The translations under genes and the position numbers were made by a program. A stretch of DNA of 64,000 nucleotides from Orobanche coerulescens (lineage: Eukaryota > Streptophyta > Magnoliopsida > Lamiales > Orobanchaceae), in the NCBI GenBank assembly GCA_033398695.1, contig CM065802.1:152816096-152880095 (forward strand). The letters run 5' to 3'. Under the pieces are notes generated by a model. That model searched no databases. It saw only the letters and a program-made list of their open reading frames with translations, and was not told where the DNA came from. The number at the start of each line of letters is the position of its first letter. Position 1 is the first letter of the stretch. Shown piece by piece: positions 59,401-64,000 of this stretch.

Positions 59401-59988
59401 GATGTCGATCACCGATTTGTTGGAATGAGGCGTCCGATTTGGTCGGGACCGAGCCGGATGTCGTTTTAGAGACGAGGCGGAAGATAGAGTTAATTCGAGA
59501 ACGGATGTTGGCGCCCAGTCGGCCAGTCGTATGCCGACGTCCGTCGTGGACCTTTGGAATTTGAGGTGGGAGACCACGTTTTGCTAAAGGTGTCGCCAAC
59601 GAAAGGAGTTTTTCGTTTCGGGAAGAAAGGGAAGTTGAGTCCGAGATTTATCGGCCCCTTCGAGATCCTCGAGCGAGTAGGTGGGTTGGCATACCGTTTG
59701 GCGTTACCTCCGGCCTTGAGTCATGTTCATAGTGTTTTCCATGTTTCCCAGTTGAGGAGATATGTCCCGGATCCTAGCCACATCATCGATTATGGTGAAA
59801 TTGATGTCGCCAAAGATGTTACTTTCGAAGAGCGCCCTTTGAGGATTTTGGAACATCGTGAGAAACGATTGAGGCATAAGACCATACCTTTGGTCAAGGT
59901 GCAATGGTCGAGACACGGTGTCGAGGAGGCAACTTGGGAAACCGAGGATAGCATGCGTGCTAGGTACCCCGAGTTGTTTGTTCCTTAA
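56363..59988 (+). pseudogene. Chromovirus pol: protease to chromodomain, many frameshifts
   Basis: The protease is VSVLFDSGATHSFISLDCV (active D-S-G), followed by LILGDDWLERHGAIMNYRTR. Reverse transcriptase is EVEFTIELEPGAAPISKAPY, then a shift near 57355, then [20 protein letters not shown] and [20 protein letters not shown] (FIDD box, about 57690-57701). RNase H traces lie at 58085-58460 (AVYSDASGRGLGCVLM). The integrase is at 58786-59328: zinc segment ARFVARCLTCRPVKIEH, core MDFVTSLPRSRSG, SDRDGHFVSHFWQ and HPQTDGQSERTIQTFEDLLR. After a shift it continues IEFTYNNSWHASIRMAPYEA. The C terminus (59554-59988) has [20 protein letters not shown] and a chromodomain (IPLVKVQWSRHGVEEATWE), which targets such elements to heterochromatin. 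The stop TAA is at 59986-59988. Confidence 0.9.
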
Positions 59989-60023
59989 GTTTCGGGACGA
60001 AACTTATTTTTAGAGGGGTAGAA
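59987..60023 (+). other. Stop-overlapping palindrome and polypurine tract
   Basis: AAGTTTCGGGACGAAACTT (59987-60005) shares two bases with the pol stop codon and is followed by ATTTTTAGAGGGGTAGAA, the polypurine tract, up to the 3' LTR. Confidence 0.9.
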
Positions 60024-62211
60024 TGTAATATCCGCTTTTTTTTTTCTTTCCCTTGTAATTGTATTTCCGGTGTAATTCTCGATTTTAGTGACCCTCGGGT
60101 ATCCTTCAGTGTAACTTTTCCGTTATCTTTTGATCTGATTCTCGTAATTGTTGTGCGGAACCGCCGTTTCGGGGTTGCCGTGGATTCATTCTATGCTATG
60201 ATGCGTTTCGAGGTGTTTCGTTTGACGTTCCGTTCATATTCCGGTATTTTGGGGTCGTTTATATTCTATATCTAGCGCACGCTATATTTCCTGTATAGCG
60301 CACGCTAGGAATCCATTAGTAGCGCACGCTACGATTAATTCGTAGCGCACGCTAACGATTTAGCCCTGGGAGTGGCAGTTTAACTCCCAGGCCTCTGGAC
60401 TATCGGATTAGCGCACGCTATCTTGTCTAGCGCATGCTAATGTCGGGAGACTAGCGCACGTTAAGTTGTTCAGTAGCGCGCGCTAGTGTGACTGTCCAGT
60501 ACTGGGCAGTTTACTACTGAATTCAATCAGATTCTAGTTAGCGCACGCTACGCTGGTATGGTAGCGCACGCTAACGGGCAGTGAGGTTTGGGCGGTTAGC
60601 TCTTGGACTCGGCTGATGTTCGAGTAGCGCACGCTATTGGTCGATAAGCGCGCTACCGATAGGTTATTAGCGCACGCTACGCATGCATGGTAGCGCACGC
60701 TAATGGCAAAAACCACGCCACGGACTCGGACGCTAACGGGAGGGTTGGTAACCTATCCCGTTAGCGCACGCTAACCTTGAGGTCTTAGCGTGCGCTAACA
60801 CTCCCCACGGTTATATAAACCGGGGAGTTGACCGAGATAATCACAAAATCTCATTTCTTCCTCTTTCCGGACGAGCGACTCCGAGCGATTTGAGGCGACT
60901 TTCTTCCTCCAATCACTTCAGAGATTCTTGTGCTTGAGTTCTTGGTGTAAGACTAACATCATCCACTTGTGTTTCTCATCCTAAATCCAAGGTAATCTCT
61001 TAGAACCCTACTTTTGGATAATTTGGGGGTTTTGGGATTTTCTTCCGATTCGTTCCGTTTTGTTGGTGGATTCATAATGTATACGATTGATATTGTTAGT
61101 ATCTTTAGTTTTCCTACGGATTCATGGATATTTTGTGGATTTTTACGGAATCGAGAGGGTTTGGTTGTGATCCGCCCTCGTTGTTATTTTATTCGAATAT
61201 ACATGAATCGTAGGCGGGTTTCCGGGTGTATTCCATTTCCGTAATCGTCTAGAGTTGGTTGTGATTGTGTTATTCGAATCGTTAGGTTCAATCATCGGTT
61301 CCTCACGGTCGTGCTTGATTCTTCCGTTCCGTTCGCGTCACCGTCTATTAATCGAGGCAAGTATTTTTGGAAACCTTTAAGCTTAACATGAAATGGTGAT
61401 GTATGTTATTTGTGTGTAACTCACCTCGTGTTGGCCCGACGGGGTCAAGGAGGGAAATCTATGCTGCCGCCCTGGATTTCACGAGTTTCGTACCGCTAGC
61501 CAACTCGTTAGGGTCCTTGCAAGGCCTCGAGTGAGAATGTATGCTGCCGCCCTGTTCTCACGGCTTAGCGTGTGCGTGGTTTTGTTTTTCTGTAATTGTA
61601 GCCAACTCGGTAGGGTCCCTATGAGGCCTCGAGTGAGAATGTATGCTGCCGCCCTGTTCTCAAGGCTAATTGTTTGACTGTTTATTTTCCGGAAAAAGAC
61701 ATGTCTTGTTTTGGTTTTCGAAATGATTTTGGTGCATGTACTATGAAATGTGTAAGCGATTGGTTTGCCTTGAATACTTGTACTAGCGTAATTGCTAACC
61801 CCTCTGGGGACCCGTTTTGGGGAAATTCGTTTTATGAATTTCAGTCGGAGTTCATCGAGGCAATGGCGCTGGACCAAGATTACGGATGTTGGCCGTGCGT
61901 GATGATGGTGCACGAGTGATGTTTTAGTATCTTTACCTTTTTGTCTTTTGTGGTTTTGAACTAATAGTTGTACTCGAGTACTTAAGGGGTTCTTGTTCGT
62001 TTGAACTGTATTGTTGCTTATTATGTTGTGATGGATGATGATGTCATATCGACCGGTTGAACCGGGTGTATTGTTCTGTTTTGCGTCTTTATGACGTGGT
62101 GTTATTTTATCGTTTCTGTGAGTCATTGTGTATGATGCTGTTCAGCCTGGTGGGTCCCATATAGGGATTCACGGCGCTGTAATATACCTCGGATATCCTG
62201 GGGGTGTTACA
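60024..62211 (+). repeat. Chromovirus 3' LTR (2188 bp)
   Basis: This is the sister of 52979-55163, with palindrome array at 60273-60800, a TATA box near 60813-60820, and GC-rich repeats at 61440-61670. It ends at the TSD TCGAA. Confidence 0.92.
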
Positions 62212-62501
62212 TCGAATACGTAGGCGCTTAATTCAAAGATTTAAAATTCCAAAATTCAAGTTTAAACTTTAATACTTGAATTATGCGCAAGTCCAATTTT
62301 TACCCCATATTTTTTTTTATGTTAAAATTTAAAAATTTCAAAAAAAAAAAAAACTGAACCGCCGAACCGCCGGTTCGGTTTCGGTTCGGAACCGGAGGTT
62401 CACAGTATAAAACCGTAACCGTGAACCGCTATAAGGCAGTTCGGTTCCGGTTCCGATTTTCGACAAACCGGAACCGGCGGTTCGAAAAACCGGCACCTCT
62501 A
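62212..62501 (+). repeat. hAT right end
   Basis: It begins with the duplicated TCGAA, then AT-rich sequence (poly(T)/poly(A) runs) and CGGTTC-type subterminal repeats, and ends in the terminal repeat CCGGCACCTCTA. Confidence 0.88.
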
Positions 62502-62509
62502 CCCATGGG

Positions 62510-63188
62510 ATCCATTAGACTGCGAGTATTTGCGGATCACTCGGTTGGGTTTTAAAACCAGAGAGGGTCTGACGAGGACTCCTGGGGTGTGTATCTCGCG
62601 TGAGGTACAGGGCCAGTACAGCCCGGGAGGTTGTTTTGTGATGTTGATTGTGGTATTGTATTCCGGAATATATGTGATGGCACTGTGATTTCTGTTGTTT
62701 ATTCACTTGTTGTACATATTTTGGAATCGTTGTACTTGCACCGGCTTCTTACTGACCCCTTTGGGGTGGATATACTGGTTGTGTATTCAGGTACAGTCCA
62801 AGTGGCGAGCCGGACAGGCGTACATGAGTTTGGTGGGCAGCATTGATATCATACCTTATGTTAAGTCCGTGGTCGTCATGTCGTGGTCAGTGTTGTGTAT
62901 TGGTTTTGTACTCGCGCGGGTACTGTCATGTGATGTATATCGTGTTGGTGTTGATTGTTGATGATGTTGTTGTATCAGTCGTGAGCTGTTGTATGAGTTG
63001 TGATCCTACGGGATGATGTATTGTTTGGTTTAGTAATGTATGTCGTGTTGAAGTCAGTTTTGTTTTAAGAAAGTGAGTGTCGTGGTTTTGTTAATTTTTA
63101 ATGAGTTCTATATTGGTCTAAGCGTGGTAGGTTTTCATAAAAGAATCTACGATAGTGTAATATCTCTGTAAATCATGGGGGTGTTACA
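62510..63188 (+). repeat. 3' LTR of the large gypsy element, right piece
   Basis: It continues at ATCCATTAGACTGCGAGT and matches 32221-32903. It ends ATGGGGGTGTTACA, followed by the TSD CCACT (63189-63193). Confidence 0.92.
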
Positions 63189-63533
63189 CCACTCCTCCAT
63201 CAAAAGTGAGAATGTGAGAACAGTCCATGTTCTGTTCTCAACTGCTGATCGTGGAAGGACTCTTATATGGGCCAAAGTATTAAATGGATTGGGCTTTAAA
63301 TTAGTATTTAACTTGGGTCTAAGGTTAAAATAATATACACATGAATTGGGCTAAATGTACTCAAACTAAATGTATGAGTAATGTTTGAAGTGGGTTTATA
63401 CCTATTATGATTGGGCTCAATAAATAACTATATGCCCAACTAAAAAAATGAAGTTAGAATATTATTTAATATACACAATATAAAAAAATAGTAAATAAAT
63501 TTAGAAATTACTCCTAATTTTGCGGATATTACA
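63189..63533 (-). repeat. Outermost chromovirus 3' LTR, right piece
   Basis: On the minus strand it starts TGTAATATCCGCAAAATTAGG at 63533, directly after a polypurine tract (CCAAGAGGGGTAGGA, 63548-63534). It runs to the TSD of the large gypsy element and presumably continues at 8281-8052. No coding content. Confidence 0.75.
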
Positions 63534-63600
63534 TCCTACCCCTCTTGGAAAATATTTCGTCCTCAAAAATTAAACACATACCATGAATAAATAAATCCGG

Positions 63601-64000
63601 ATAGCGAGTTCAAAATTCCTTTTCACGCTCCCAAGTGGCTTCATCTTTTTTGTGATTCTGCCATTGAACCTTGACGAGCACTCTATCTTTATTCCTTAAC
63701 GGATAACCTTCCAGTTGAGTATCGCCATGGATTGTTCAACGTAGGTGAGATCTTTGTTCACTTCCACTGTTGAATAATTGATAACGTGTCGTGGATCGTG
63801 AACATACTTTCTCAAATGCGAGATGTGAAAAATATTGTGTACTGCTGAGAATTATGGTGGTAATGCCAAAGGATAAGCCAAATCTCCAATCCGGTCGAGG
63901 ATCTCAAATGGTGTGACATATCTTGGTCTCAACTTGTTCCTCGATCCAAACCGAATATCTCCTTTAGTCGGGCTACTTTCAAGAAGACCTTTGCTCCAAT
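63601..64000 (-). pseudogene. Outermost chromovirus integrase C terminus and chromodomain (partial)
   Basis: On the minus strand, fragments in two or three frames read LRPRYVTPFEILDRIGDLAY, FHISHLRKYVHDPRHVINYS and VLVKVQWQNHKKDEATWERE, the integrase C-terminal part and chromodomain of a Tekay-type chromovirus. In-frame stops (for example after LALPP and at the VIR stretch) and a shift near 63960 show decay. The element continues beyond the window. Its 3' LTR is the host of all other insertions here. Confidence 0.8.

Larger units (their letters stand above)
52979..62211 (+). mobile_element. Tekay-type chromovirus (Ty3/gypsy), TSD TCGAA
   Basis: TCGAA lies at 52974-52978 and 62212-62216. The LTRs are 52979-55163 (2185 bp) and 60024-62211 (2188 bp). 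The order is primer site, gag, protease, reverse transcriptase, RNase H, integrase, chromodomain, palindrome, polypurine tract. All domains are present, so it was autonomous by layout, but at least ten frameshifts break gag-pol. Most are single-base changes, often in homopolymers, so sequencing error should be ruled out before calling it dead. Confidence 0.92.
50029..62501 (+). mobile_element. hAT DNA transposon (with a chromovirus inside)
   Basis: The terminal inverted repeats are TAGAGGTGTTCACGG at the left and, read from the right end inwards, TAGAGGTGCCGG. The 8-bp TSD is imperfect: CCCCTGGT (50021-50028) against CCCATGGG (62502-62509). The uninterrupted site in the other LTR reads CCCCTGGG, so each copy has one substitution. 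It holds a broken hAT transposase and an inserted chromovirus (52979-62211). Without that, the element would be about 3.2 kb, normal for plant hATs. Confidence 0.88.

Overview
This window is transposon-dense nuclear DNA from a flowering plant. It contains LTR retrotransposons of plant-specific lineages (Athila, Tekay-type chromoviruses, a Sirevirus, other Ty1/copia, a Tat-like remnant), a plant hAT transposon and a processed copy of the gene for cytosolic ribosomal protein S15a (uS8). No working host gene was found. Nearly all coding regions are broken by frameshifts and stops. The one long intact ORF is the gag of a young gag-only element at 13624-14661. The species cannot be named from this sequence.

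The layout is a nest that can be read from target-site duplications (TSDs) and split repeats. The outermost layer is a minus-strand chromovirus LTR (8052-8281 and 63189-63533, with its pol end at 63601-64000). It was entered by a copia-type element (LTR 6559-8051), whose interior seems to hold an Athila element (1-5435). It was also entered by a plus-strand Ty3/gypsy element spanning 8282-63188 (TSD CCACT on both sides, two LTRs of about 1.93 kb). The 5' LTR of that element took an S15a retropseudogene (8920-9547, TSD ATCTT). The pseudogene's 5' end took a Sirevirus (9553-31592, TSD TTACT, LTRs of 1156 bp). The Sirevirus 3' LTR took a gag-only gypsy element with 3.5-kb LTRs (9848-19609, TSD ATTAT). 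The 3' LTR of the outer element took a hAT transposon (50029-62501, imperfect 8-bp TSD), which took a Tekay-type chromovirus (52979-62211, TSD TCGAA).

Between the LTRs of the outer element (32904-48780) lies a mosaic of truncated pieces: a gag-protease unit, an orphan LTR, a Tat-like LTR with an intron-containing antisense gene, a minus-strand chromovirus 3' end, a copia 3' end with its LTR, and a gypsy LTR end.

The signal most worth following is architectural. At least five families whose motifs do not resemble one another carry arrays of a 12-14 bp palindrome. These include TAGCGCACGCTA/TAGCGCGCGCTA (two families), TTACGTACGTAA (two), TTACGGCCGTAA, AGTATTTAAATACT and GTGCCGCGGCAC. Neighbouring palindromes are most often 22-24 bp apart centre to centre, and in four LTRs the array stops 10-15 bp from the TATA box. 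Other points of interest are an LTR that has grown by 427 bp by taking in a second polypurine-tract cassette, a stop-codon-overlapping palindrome beside the polypurine tract of several chromoviruses, and sister-LTR differences that cluster at CWG sites.
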